From the NCBI RefSeq assembly GCF_020295405.1, contig NZ_JADEYP010000012.1:1-64000 (forward strand): DNA of 64,000 bases, written 5' to 3'. Below, piece by piece: positions 37,470 to 46,052 of this stretch. Position numbers and translations under genes: made by a program. Positions within the stretch are counted from its first letter, which is position 1, and every line of letters starts with the position of its first letter. Below the pieces are notes generated by a model. The model was not told the origin of the DNA. It was given only the letters and a program-made list of their open reading frames with translations, and ran no database searches. Source of the DNA: Sphingobacterium bovistauri. GTDB taxonomy: Bacteria > Bacteroidota > Bacteroidia > Sphingobacteriales > Sphingobacteriaceae.

Positions 37470-37898
37470 TTAAAGGATGGAATTATTTTTATTAGAACAA
37501 TCAAAAGAACAATGACATGCTGCACCTAGACATTTACTATCCACCCAATTATTCAAATTATCAATAGTTTGTATAGCGATGCTTCTAGGAGAATCATCTG
37601 TGCTTGGTGTATTGGCTACATGAAGCGCTAATTTTCCAGCATGCTTTAGATCAATATGATTAACAGAATGAGAACGGGTGATAATTTTCTTAACACCAAT
37701 CTTATAAAGTGCATTTAGTAGTTCTTTATCTAGATTATCTTGAGGAGATACAATAACCACCTCTTTACCTTCTGCATAACGAATTGTGGCCAAATTCAAC
37801 GGATTTGAGATCAAAGTCAAATCATGAACCTTAGCGTTAGCTTTGGCTAATGTTTGCTTCTCAAATTCTTGAATATTATAAGCAACTACCCTCATCAA
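37470..37898 (-). CDS. LDH catalytic-domain-like small protein with Cys-rich tail
   Basis: 142 residues. Residues 1-98 align in outline with the N-terminal part of D-lactate dehydrogenase/2-hydroxyacid dehydrogenase (VVAYNIQEFEKQTLAKAN, VHDLTLISNPLNLATIRYAEGKEVVIV, GVKKIITRSHSVNHIDLKHA). The whole NAD-binding domain is missing and the gene is not interrupted, so it is a short protein, not a fragment. The last 20 residues hold four cysteines and one histidine (C123, C128, H129, C130, C134), suggesting metal or Fe-S binding. It heads the hemN-ccoI-ccoS operon, directly below the Crp-type operator, so a redox or regulatory role is plausible. Catalysis as a dehydrogenase is unlikely. Start 37898 or 37895. 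Confidence 0.75.
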   Translation of the reverse strand: MMRVVAYNIQEFEKQTLAKANAKVHDLTLISNPLNLATIRYAEGKEVVIVSPQDNLDKELLNALYKIGVKKIITRSHSVNHIDLKHAGKLALHVANTPSTDDSPRSIAIQTIDNLNNWVDSKCLGAACHCSFDCSNKNNSIL

Positions 37899-37920
37899 TT
37901 ATTGTACTTTTTTATTATCC

Positions 37921-37928
37921 CAAAAGTA
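37921..37928 (-). promoter_or_regulatory. -7 box of the LDH-like/hemN/ccoI/ccoS operon promoter
   Basis: TACTTTTG on the minus strand matches TAnnTTTG, and a TTCG lies 19 bases upstream in the -33 position. It is 22 bases ahead of the start codon at 37898. The centre of the Crp-type palindrome lies about 65 bases upstream of the start point implied by this box. Confidence 0.6.
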
Positions 37929-37962
37929 CTGTGAAGCCACTATCTGCCGAATGTAGGCGGTC

Positions 37963-37996
37963 AACTTAATATGTGATTTAGGTCACATATTAAGTT
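37963..37996. promoter_or_regulatory. Crp/Fnr-type operator palindrome
   Basis: Perfect 14-base arms (37963-37976 and 37983-37996) around TTTAGG. The core at 37972-37987 reads TGTGA-N6-TCACA, the exact consensus of Crp-family regulators. It lies about 65 bases upstream of the implied start point of the operon running from 37898 leftward, a class-I-like activator position. The gene ending 34 bases away encodes a regulator with a Crp-type DNA-binding domain, the obvious candidate to bind it. Binding itself is inferred. Confidence 0.75.
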
Positions 37997-38030
37997 AAGA
38001 AAGGCTTCCAATATGGAAGCCTTTCTTAAC
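37994..38030 (-). terminator. Terminator of the ettA/kinase/regulator operon
   Basis: A perfect 16-base inverted repeat (37994-38009 and 38015-38030) with a 5-base loop directly follows the regulator's TAG stop. It overlaps the edge of the Crp-type palindrome by three bases. The downstream sequence on the minus strand is only moderately T-rich. Confidence 0.7.
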
Positions 38031-39091
38031 TATTGCTTGATATTTTTCAATTTTTCGATGGAGTAGATTCGAATAGCATTTCCTTCTTTGATGATAAGCT
38101 TCTCATCTTTGAAATCTGCAAGCATTCGGCTAATTGTTTCATTAGCCGTACCCGCCAATGCAGCTAAGTCATCTCGCGATATACGGATTACGACTTCATC
38201 TTGATCAGGTTTTTCTAATGATTTGGTAGCGACATGCACTAAAGTATTAGCGACACGTTTTCTAACGGAATCATAAGCAAATCCGAGCATTTGCTCTTCT
38301 TTCTCCTTAACATTTCCCGAAAGTAACTTAATAAACTTGGTCGCAATTGCTGGCTTATTAAACATCAATTCGAAGAAATTTTCCTTAGGTATCAACGCGA
38401 CTTCTGAATCTTCTAAAGCACTAGCACTCTCTGTATAATGTTCATTGAGTAGGATAGATTCATACCCAAAAAATTGCGCGTCGGTATGGATATTCGTAGA
38501 TAATTCCCGACCGTCTAGATAATATAAAAATGTACGTACTTTCCCTGACAACAAATAATACACGTATATAGGTGAATCACCATCTTCGTATATTAACTGC
38601 TTCTTTTTGTATACTTTTACGCGGGCTTCTTTTACCAAATCCTTCAATAATACATTTTGATCTTCCTCACTTAGATTCAGCGTATTCGTCTTTTCTATAG
38701 CGGAATGTAAACTATCGCGTTTACGTAAACGACTTTCAATAGAATTTAACAATTCAATATCATCAAATGGCTTGACTAAATAGTCGTCAGCTCCCATTTC
38801 CATCGCTTTACGCATATCTACACGTTCTGATTTCGCCGTCAAAAAGATAAAAGGAATATGCATCGTTGATTCCTGTTTGCTGAGCATATACAATACGCCA
38901 TAACCATCTAGTTCGGGCATCATAATATCACAAAGAATTAAATCTGGAACATGTTTCATAGCAAGTTCTACCCCAATCTTCCCATTCTCAGCTGTAAGGA
39001 TATTATATCCACTCGTGAGCTCCAAAATTTCGGCGGTACCTTCCCTTATTTCAAGATTATCTTCGATAATCAAAATAGTACGTTTATTCAT
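38030..39091 (-). CDS. Response regulator with Crp/Fnr-type output (FixJ/FixK-like fusion)
   Basis: 353 residues. Residues 1-125 are a receiver domain with D11 and phospho-acceptor D55 (LILCDIMMPELDG) and the conserved Lys in DDYLVKPFDD. Residues about 150-270 form a cyclic-nucleotide-binding-like beta roll (YEDGDSPIYVYYLLSGKVRTF, FFGYESILLNEHYTESASALEDSEV). Residues about 285-345 are a Crp-type helix-turn-helix (SRDDLAALAGTANETISRMLADFKDEKLI). It lacks the cysteine cluster of Fnr, so oxygen sensing must come from the kinase encoded 12 bases upstream. It probably controls the hemN/ccoI operon through the palindrome at 37963-37996. Confidence 0.92.
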   Translation of the reverse strand: MNKRTILIIEDNLEIREGTAEILELTSGYNILTAENGKIGVELAMKHVPDLILCDIMMPELDGYGVLYMLSKQESTMHIPFIFLTAKSERVDMRKAMEMGADDYLVKPFDDIELLNSIESRLRKRDSLHSAIEKTNTLNLSEEDQNVLLKDLVKEARVKVYKKKQLIYEDGDSPIYVYYLLSGKVRTFLYYLDGRELSTNIHTDAQFFGYESILLNEHYTESASALEDSEVALIPKENFFELMFNKPAIATKFIKLLSGNVKEKEEQMLGFAYDSVRKRVANTLVHVATKSLEKPDQDEVVIRISRDDLAALAGTANETISRMLADFKDEKLIIKEGNAIRIYSIEKLKNIKQ

Positions 39092-39103
39092 AGTGTAGAT
39101 TTT

Positions 39104-40294
39104 TTACTTTTGGAAAGTCATTTTAAATGAAGTACCCTTGTTGATAGCCGACCAATATTCCAACTCTCCCCCCATCAAAGCAATATATCGATTTACAATA
39201 TTAAGTCCAAGTCCTGTGCCTGGAATATTGCCCGTATTATGTGCTCTGAAAAAAGGTTCAAATAGATTTTTTTGATCTTCCTCAGGAATGCCTATACCAT
39301 TATCACGAATAATAATAGTACACGCATCATCTGTAATTTCTGTCGCAAATTCAATAAAAGTATCCTCCCCTGAATACTTGATGGCATTTGATATCAAATT
39401 GATGATACTACTTTTCAACAAATGCGCATCCAAATCAAATTCTGCATTGGCTCCTGTATGTTGATAGACAATATGTTGATTTTTTTTACAAATCATCTGC
39501 ATCTCGCCTGTGATTTCTTCCCCCAAGTGAACTACATTTATTTTCTGTTGATTCAGCACCACTACCCCAGCTTCCAATTTTTCTAATGACAAAAAATCAT
39601 TCAAAATATTATTTAGCAGCTGAACGGCGCCTTTTATACGGCCTGTATGTTTAGCCACCGCATCCAATTTCTCCTGCTCTACGTATTTATCAATAAGAGA
39701 TGCAGACAATTGAACCGAACTCAACGGAGTACGGAATTCATGTGAAGCCATAGAGACAAAACGAGATTTCAACTGATTAAGCTCCTTCTCCTTTTCAAGC
39801 GAATTGCTCACATCAGTTTTCGCTCGCTCCAATTCCGAAACTAAAGCAATTAAATCTTTGGTACGATGGCGAACAGTCTCCTCGAGCTCCAAAGTATGTT
39901 GCATCAACCTATCCTCAGCAGCCTTTTCTTTAGATAAATCGTGGATAAATCCGGTGAAAATACTTTTATCTTTATAAAAGACTTCACTCACCGCCAATCG
40001 AAATGGAAAGGTCGCGCCATCCTTTTTTCTACCCAATACCTCGCGACCTACACCAATAATTTTTTTATTACCCGTAGTTTTATAATTAGAAATATACGAA
40101 TCATGCCTGCCGCGATCGGGCTCAGGCATTAACATAGATATATTATTCCCAATTACTTCTTCTGCCTTATACCCAAACAATCGTAATGCTGCAGGATTTA
40201 TAGATTCCACAATACCTCGATTAGAAATAGTAATAATTCCGTCAATTGCAGTATCAATGATTGCTTCTAATAATTTCGAAGTTTCAAAACTCAT
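39104..40294 (-). CDS. FixL-like PAS histidine kinase
   Basis: 396 residues, no membrane segment. The PAS domain (about 8-125) reads very close to the heme-PAS of FixL: MLMPEPDRGRHDSYISNYKTT followed by IIGVGREVLGRKKDGATFPF and FTGFIHDL. His64 lies where FixL has its proximal heme ligand and Arg84 is exactly 20 residues further, as in Bradyrhizobium FixL (H200, R220). A coiled coil (about 125-175) leads to HisKA (H185 in SHEFRTP) and HATPase (NLISNAIKYSG, IRDNGIGIPEED, GTGLGLNI). Many PAS domains share this His without heme, so heme binding is likely but unproven. The regulator gene follows by 12 bases, ettA precedes by 10. Confidence 0.88.
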   Translation of the reverse strand: MSFETSKLLEAIIDTAIDGIITISNRGIVESINPAALRLFGYKAEEVIGNNISMLMPEPDRGRHDSYISNYKTTGNKKIIGVGREVLGRKKDGATFPFRLAVSEVFYKDKSIFTGFIHDLSKEKAAEDRLMQHTLELEETVRHRTKDLIALVSELERAKTDVSNSLEKEKELNQLKSRFVSMASHEFRTPLSSVQLSASLIDKYVEQEKLDAVAKHTGRIKGAVQLLNNILNDFLSLEKLEAGVVVLNQQKINVVHLGEEITGEMQMICKKNQHIVYQHTGANAEFDLDAHLLKSSIINLISNAIKYSGEDTFIEFATEITDDACTIIIRDNGIGIPEEDQKNLFEPFFRAHNTGNIPGTGLGLNIVNRYIALMGGELEYWSAINKGTSFKMTFQK

Positions 40295-40304
40295 TTGACA
40301 GGTT

Positions 40305-41987
40305 CTATTTTACTAATTTCTTATATTTAATACGCTTAGGACCTACATCACCCAGACGTTTTTTTCGATTTTCCTCGTATTCAGTATAATTACCTTCAAA
40401 GAAATACACTTGAGAATCTCCTTCAAAAGCCAAGATATGTGTACAAATTCTATCTAAGAACCATCTATCGTGAGAAATAATCACCGCACAACCACCAAAA
40501 TTTTCTAAACCTTCTTCCAAAGCACGCAACGTATTCACATCGATATCATTGGTAGGCTCATCCAGTAATAATACATTTGAAGCTTTCTTCAACGTAATTG
40601 CTAAGTGAACGCGATTACGTTCACCACCAGAGAGTACGCCTACTTTTTTCTGCTGATCTGCACCGTTGAAATTAAATTTCGAAACATAAGCGCGAGAATT
40701 TAAGGTCTTAGTTCCCAATAAAATATTATCATTTCCATCTGTGATGTTTTCCCAAACAGATTTATTTGGATCCAAATCATCATGCATTTGATCAACATAC
40801 CCTAAATCAACGGTTTCTCCGACTCTAAAATCTCCAGTATCAGGCGTTTCTTGCCCTGTAATCAATCGGAATAAGGTAGTCTTACCTGCACCATTTGGCC
40901 CAATAATACCCACAATACCTGCTGGAGGTAAAGAGAAACTTAGATTTTCGAACAAAATACGATCTCCGTAAGTTTTCGAAATATTATTTGCTTCTATAAC
41001 TACATTCCCCAAACGTGGTCCTGGTGGAATAAATAATTCTAATTTTTCTTCACGCTCTTTTGTCTCTTCCGAAGCTAATTTTTCGTAATTATGAAGACGT
41101 GCTTTGGATTTGGCGTGACGTGCTTTAGGTGCCATTTTCACCCATTCCAATTCACGTTCTAATGTCTTTTGACGTTTTGATTCTGTTTTTTCTTCCTGTG
41201 CTAGACGTTTTGACTTCTGATCCAACCAAGATGAATAATTCCCTTTCCAAGGAATACCCTCACCTCTATCCAATTCCAGAATCCATCCCGCTACATTATC
41301 CAAGAAATACCTATCGTGCGTTACCGCAATGACAGTTCCCTTATATTGTTGCAAATGTTGTTCTAACCAATCAATAGACTCCGCATCCAAGTGGTTGGTA
41401 GGCTCATCCAATAACAAAACATCTGGCTCCTGTAATAATAAGCGACACATCGCGACACGGCGACGCTCACCTCCTGACAGATTGGCAATCTTAGCATCTG
41501 GCTCTGGACAACGCAAAGCATCCATTGCACGTTCCAATTTTGAGTCTAACTCCCATGCATTTGTTGCGTCGATTTTATCTTGCAACTCGCCTTGACGAGC
41601 CAAAAGCTTATCCATCACATCAGCATCTTCATATACTTCTGGTAAACCAAACTTTTCGTTGATTTCCTCATATTCTGCTAAAATAGCTGTCGTCTCCGCA
41701 ACCCCTTCCTCTACAATCTCTCGAACTGTTTTATCCAAATCCAATATAGGCTCTTGCGCCAAATACCCCACTGAATATCCAGGAGAAAATACGACTTCGC
41801 CTTGGTATGATTTATCCAATCCAGCAATAATTTTCAACAAAGAAGATTTACCAGATCCATTGAGACCAATTACACCAATTTTCGCTCCGTAGAAAAATGA
41901 TAGATAAATGTTTTTTAATACTTGTTTTTGAGGTGGGTAAATTTTGTTTACGCCAGCCATCGAAAAGATTATTTTTTCGTCAGACAT
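40305..41987 (-). CDS. ettA: Energy-dependent translational throttle protein EttA (ABC-F)
   Basis: 560 residues with two soluble ABC domains and no membrane segment. First domain: Walker A GLNGSGKSS, signature NLSGGERRRV, Walker B VLLLDEPTNHLD. Second: GPNGAGKTT, VLSGGERNRVH, VLLLDEPTNDID. The linker between them and the arm region with SWLDQKSKRLAQEE match EttA, a ribosome E-site factor that gates the first peptide bond according to ATP/ADP. It leads a minus-strand unit with the kinase and regulator (10-base gap). A -7 box lies at 42030-42037. Confidence 0.95.
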   Translation of the reverse strand: MSDEKIIFSMAGVNKIYPPQKQVLKNIYLSFFYGAKIGVIGLNGSGKSSLLKIIAGLDKSYQGEVVFSPGYSVGYLAQEPILDLDKTVREIVEEGVAETTAILAEYEEINEKFGLPEVYEDADVMDKLLARQGELQDKIDATNAWELDSKLERAMDALRCPEPDAKIANLSGGERRRVAMCRLLLQEPDVLLLDEPTNHLDAESIDWLEQHLQQYKGTVIAVTHDRYFLDNVAGWILELDRGEGIPWKGNYSSWLDQKSKRLAQEEKTESKRQKTLERELEWVKMAPKARHAKSKARLHNYEKLASEETKEREEKLELFIPPGPRLGNVVIEANNISKTYGDRILFENLSFSLPPAGIVGIIGPNGAGKTTLFRLITGQETPDTGDFRVGETVDLGYVDQMHDDLDPNKSVWENITDGNDNILLGTKTLNSRAYVSKFNFNGADQQKKVGVLSGGERNRVHLAITLKKASNVLLLDEPTNDIDVNTLRALEEGLENFGGCAVIISHDRWFLDRICTHILAFEGDSQVYFFEGNYTEYEENRKKRLGDVGPKRIKYKKLVK

Positions 41988-42029
41988 ATGAATATTTTAT
42001 ACTGAAATGCGCTCTTGTTTTTCGTTAGT

Positions 42030-42037
42030 CAAAGATA
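42030..42037 (-). promoter_or_regulatory. -7 promoter box upstream of ettA
   Basis: TATCTTTG on the minus strand matches TAnnTTTG and lies 42 bases ahead of the ettA start. No clear -33 box. The rest of the 265-base divergent region is very AT-rich; a weaker TACTTTTA at 42210-42217 may serve the rightward susC gene. Confidence 0.55.
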
Positions 42038-42252
42038 ACTAAATAAAGCCCAATATTAAATAGTCTAAAATACTTTCATATTCACAAAAAAAACATCATA
42101 AATACAAAAATACCTTTACTAAAAAACACTTTTACCAAAAAAAATACGGAAGTTGACATATTTTTAACTAATAAAATATATTAATCACTGTTGTTAACAA
42201 AAAAATACATACTTTTACCTATCAAGCAATCCGATCAACTAACCAATACAAT

Positions 42253-45200
42253 ATGTTTACTAAAAGTAAAGACAGGAATAAAGTGAATAGCTGTATTTCC
42301 TTCAAAAAAAAATTAGCACTAGTATTTATAACCCTAACTATTCAATTTGTCATCCCAATTGATGGAGTAAAAGCCGAAGTAACCACCGATAAATATCAAC
42401 AAATTATCATTAAAGGAAATGTGCTAACTATTGACGGGAAACCAATAGTTGGGGCAAATATCAGATCAAAAGACAGAAAACATGCGACTAAAACCAATGA
42501 TAAAGGAGAATTTAAACTCACTCTAGGTGACAAAATTGAAGACATCGAAATCTCTATGCTGGGTTATAATACAGTCAAAATCCCTGCTAGAAAAATCAGA
42601 GAGAATCAAGACTTAGTTATCCAGCTTGAAACCAAAAATAATGAGATTGAAGAAATTAACATCTCCGCCCAAGCAGTCCCTAGCGTTAAAATCGATTTGA
42701 CCAACCGCAAACACCTCAATCTAGGTCAAATCCTAGAAGGAACTGTACCTGGATTGACTGTAAAAAGAGATTTGAAAACAGAAGTAGAATATACGATATC
42801 TGATTTTCAGTCAGCAGCAACGTATAAAATGAGATTTCTAACAGAGGAAGAATTTTATAATATTAAAAATTATAATATTTTTCCCAAAGTCACAAACCCT
42901 CATTTTTATAATACAGATTATATTTCGACAAACGCTGGACATCAAACCTATCAAGATTATATAAATGAATCCACAAGTCGTGGCACTCAAGGGAGTAATC
43001 GCTTATCTTCAAGCACATCAACTAAAGATAATGGTTTACAATTTGAAATGTTAGGAGCGAGCGGAATTGACAACAAAAGTTTGCTATTAGTAATAGATGG
43101 ATTTGTTCAAAGTAAAATTCCTGAAAATTTTCCATTAAACAATATAGAGACTGTCGAAATCATACGAGATCCACTGGAATGTGCTAAGTGGGGCCCCGAT
43201 GCGATGAATGGAATCATAAAAATCACTTCCAAACAAGGTACAGCTGGCAAATTAAGTTTTGATTACAGTTCAAACGTATACATTTCGAACAAAAGTGATA
43301 ATAGTCCTGAAAATTTGAATTTGGTTTCAAGCCAAGACGTGCTAGACTTTTATAAAGAACTGTATGACAACAAGCTGCTATTCAACGCTAATTTGAGTGG
43401 AGTGAATCATAATTTCGTTCCAGCAAAACAATTGCTATATGAGTTGGATAAGAAAATGATTACAGAAGATATGTTTAAGACAAAATGGGATTCTTTGTCA
43501 AGCATCTCAAACTATGAACAAATCAACTCTCTCTATAGACCTGCAGTGAGACAAAACCACAGTCTGTCTATATCAGGAGGCACCGAAAAATACAATGCTG
43601 TATTCTCAGGACTATATGCTTATGACAAATTAAACACCATTAGAAATAGTGAAAGCAGATATGGCTTGTCATTACAAAACAATTTCAACCTATTAGACGG
43701 GAATCTGAAAGCAAAATTATTTGTGACCTATAACAAAGAACTAGGTCACTCATCTCAATTCGAAATCCCAAATAATTTCGACCCATACCAATTATTGCTC
43801 GACCAGAATGGAAATTATGTATACGACTATTCTACAGGCACATTCTCAAAAGCGCTAAATGATGTGAATATAACAAGAGGGTTTCTAGATAATGGAAAAA
43901 ATGCTATTGAGGATGCGAACGCTAGTGACAATAAAAGAATTTTGAATAATTACCAAACATTATTAAACCTAAATTGGAACATTACAAAAAATCTAGACTT
44001 TGATCTTGGAGGTAAATTCTTTATTGAAAAGGCGAAATCTAATAATTACACAGGGGAAAATCACAGTTCAACTAGAAATCAGATAAACTTATATAGGGAA
44101 TACATAAATACTACTTCTCTCAAAACGGCTAGTACCTATATGATTCCATATGGTGGTATCCTCAGAAGGACAGATGAAAATAAAGACAATTGGGATTTAA
44201 GAGCTTCTCTTAAATATAGATACCAAATAAATAACAGAAATAAAATTAGCTTTTTTGTAGGAGGTACAGGCTCAAGCACTAATACTGAAGGGATCCCTTA
44301 TCAGACAATTTATGGATACAATGACGAATATAGCCATGGCTTGCCTATTGTATCTGACAACACAAAGTCAATCAATTCTGTTGTTAACGGTCTGATACGC
44401 ACTGACAACTTATTAAATATAAATGCAGCAAGCGCGTATAATGATAAAAACCTCGGTTTCAATGGTAAAATATCCTATCAATTAGATAATTTTTTACAGA
44501 TTGATGCAACTAAGACTTATTCATATTTTCCGAGACCATATGTCTCACCGTCATATACGCAAACCTCTCTCTCTACATTAGATGCTACTCTAGATATATT
44601 GAACTTATACTTCAAGAATAAGGGAATTTTTAATCACTTCACCTTCAAGACAGGATTTAAAGAGCTAAAAACATCTGATTTAACGCAGCAAGGCATAAGA
44701 GGAAACTATATATCTCAGTTAGAATGGAAAGAATCTGTCAGAGCTATTGTCATTAATAATTTTGATATGACCCAACACCAAAATGGCACTAACAGAAATA
44801 TATTGTCTGATATCAGTTTAGGCTTATTAAAGGGCGCATTGGTTATGAATGCCAATTATTTTCAACCTTTTGATGAGAAAGGAAATATATCTGGAAATAT
44901 ATCTTATACAAATGCTGTCAACAAATTTGGAATAAGCAATTTCGCGATTAATCTATCCTTAGTCAATTTAAGTCCAATACAAAAACTAATATTAGGACTA
45001 AATACTAGCTTAGATCCAAATGCGATTGGTATTTCGCCAAGTGCTTTAGGACAAAGACGAGAATCATCGAGCAATAGAAACATTGTTCTAACCTTAGGAT
45101 TCTTAGAAAATCGAATTACATTAGAAAGTCGGTATTACAACACCCAATTAACAGGACTTTCCTTTTCTGGAATTGTACCAGTAGACCCTACTACAGGTTT

Positions 45201-46050
45201 AACAACAAACATTTGGTTTGGTGGTCGATCTAAAAATGAAGGAATGACTTTTGGATTAAATACTGAAATCCTTAAAGCGGGAGTCAATAAATTAGGGTGG
45301 CGTATGAACATAGTGGGTACATATAATCAATCATCAGTAGATGGCCTGCCTACAGCAAGAAAATTAAATACCACTAATCCATTAACTCTACAATACAATG
45401 GCGCTAATCAAAACATTTTACGAAGCTTTTCTTGGGCAGGCTTAAACGAGCAAGGACATCCTCAAATATATTCCACCAATGATAATAAACTAACATTTGA
45501 TGGTGATAGAAGCAAAACATACACCTTAGCAGATACAACCATAAAAATAGTAAATAGTGGGTTAAGCAGAGCTCCATGGAGTGGAGGTGTTAATCCTTCA
45601 TTTGAATACAATGGTTTTTTTGCATCAGGTAGAATAATCTTCAACTTGGGTCATGTGATGCGGAGATATATTCCTGCCCCTACTGACGTTTTAGATTCGG
45701 ATAAACTAATGAGGGAAAGATGGAGTGAAAGTGGAGATGAGCTAAATACCGACGTACCAAAAATTATGCAACAGAGTTACTACCGAACCTTAGTAACTCA
45801 AAATTCAGACAACAGCATTTTACCAGCAGATCACATTAGACTTCGTGAAATACAATTGGGATACACGTTCCCTAAAAATATGCTTCAAAACCTTAGGCTT
45901 AACGCGCTCACCCTATCATTTCAAATGATGAATGTAGGCTTATGGGCTAAAAATAATTACGGTATTGATCCTGAAGCCATCACGAATGTCGGAAAACTTA
46001 TCCCTCAACAACCAAAACAGTACATTTTTTCCCTAAACGTTAATTTCTAA
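42253..46050 (+). CDS. SusC/RagA-like TonB-linked outer-membrane protein (no STN domain)
   Basis: 1265 residues, long for the family. Signal segment at about 20-40 (LALVFITLTIQFVIPIDGVKA), carboxypeptidase-regulatory-like domain (about 50-125, with KGNVLTIDGKPIVGANIRSKD and SMLGYNTVKIPA), TonB plug (about 130-330, ending KWGPDAMNGIIKITSKQG) and a beta-barrel closing with YIFSLNVNF. Between the first plug strand and the LLVIDG block the plug holds about 80 extra residues (about 180-260) rich in Asn, Tyr and Ser. There is no STN domain and no sigma/anti-sigma pair nearby, so its control differs from the locus at 361-9611. It pairs with the SusD gene 2 bases downstream. Confidence 0.92.
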   Translation: MFTKSKDRNKVNSCISFKKKLALVFITLTIQFVIPIDGVKAEVTTDKYQQIIIKGNVLTIDGKPIVGANIRSKDRKHATKTNDKGEFKLTLGDKIEDIEISMLGYNTVKIPARKIRENQDLVIQLETKNNEIEEINISAQAVPSVKIDLTNRKHLNLGQILEGTVPGLTVKRDLKTEVEYTISDFQSAATYKMRFLTEEEFYNIKNYNIFPKVTNPHFYNTDYISTNAGHQTYQDYINESTSRGTQGSNRLSSSTSTKDNGLQFEMLGASGIDNKSLLLVIDGFVQSKIPENFPLNNIETVEIIRDPLECAKWGPDAMNGIIKITSKQGTAGKLSFDYSSNVYISNKSDNSPENLNLVSSQDVLDFYKELYDNKLLFNANLSGVNHNFVPAKQLLYELDKKMITEDMFKTKWDSLSSISNYEQINSLYRPAVRQNHSLSISGGTEKYNAVFSGLYAYDKLNTIRNSESRYGLSLQNNFNLLDGNLKAKLFVTYNKELGHSSQFEIPNNFDPYQLLLDQNGNYVYDYSTGTFSKALNDVNITRGFLDNGKNAIEDANASDNKRILNNYQTLLNLNWNITKNLDFDLGGKFFIEKAKSNNYTGENHSSTRNQINLYREYINTTSLKTASTYMIPYGGILRRTDENKDNWDLRASLKYRYQINNRNKISFFVGGTGSSTNTEGIPYQTIYGYNDEYSHGLPIVSDNTKSINSVVNGLIRTDNLLNINAASAYNDKNLGFNGKISYQLDNFLQIDATKTYSYFPRPYVSPSYTQTSLSTLDATLDILNLYFKNKGIFNHFTFKTGFKELKTSDLTQQGIRGNYISQLEWKESVRAIVINNFDMTQHQNGTNRNILSDISLGLLKGALVMNANYFQPFDEKGNISGNISYTNAVNKFGISNFAINLSLVNLSPIQKLILGLNTSLDPNAIGISPSALGQRRESSSNRNIVLTLGFLENRITLESRYYNTQLTGLSFSGIVPVDPTTGLTTNIWFGGRSKNEGMTFGLNTEILKAGVNKLGWRMNIVGTYNQSSVDGLPTARKLNTTNPLTLQYNGANQNILRSFSWAGLNEQGHPQIYSTNDNKLTFDGDRSKTYTLADTTIKIVNSGLSRAPWSGGVNPSFEYNGFFASGRIIFNLGHVMRRYIPAPTDVLDSDKLMRERWSESGDELNTDVPKIMQQSYYRTLVTQNSDNSILPADHIRLREIQLGYTFPKNMLQNLRLNALTLSFQMMNVGLWAKNNYGIDPEAITNVGKLIPQQPKQYIFSLNVNF

Positions 46051-46052
46051 AA

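Noticed and set aside
38030..39091. Regulator as an Fe-S oxygen sensor of the Fnr type
   Set aside because: The Fnr cysteine cluster is missing; the only Cys seen is next to the receiver Asp.
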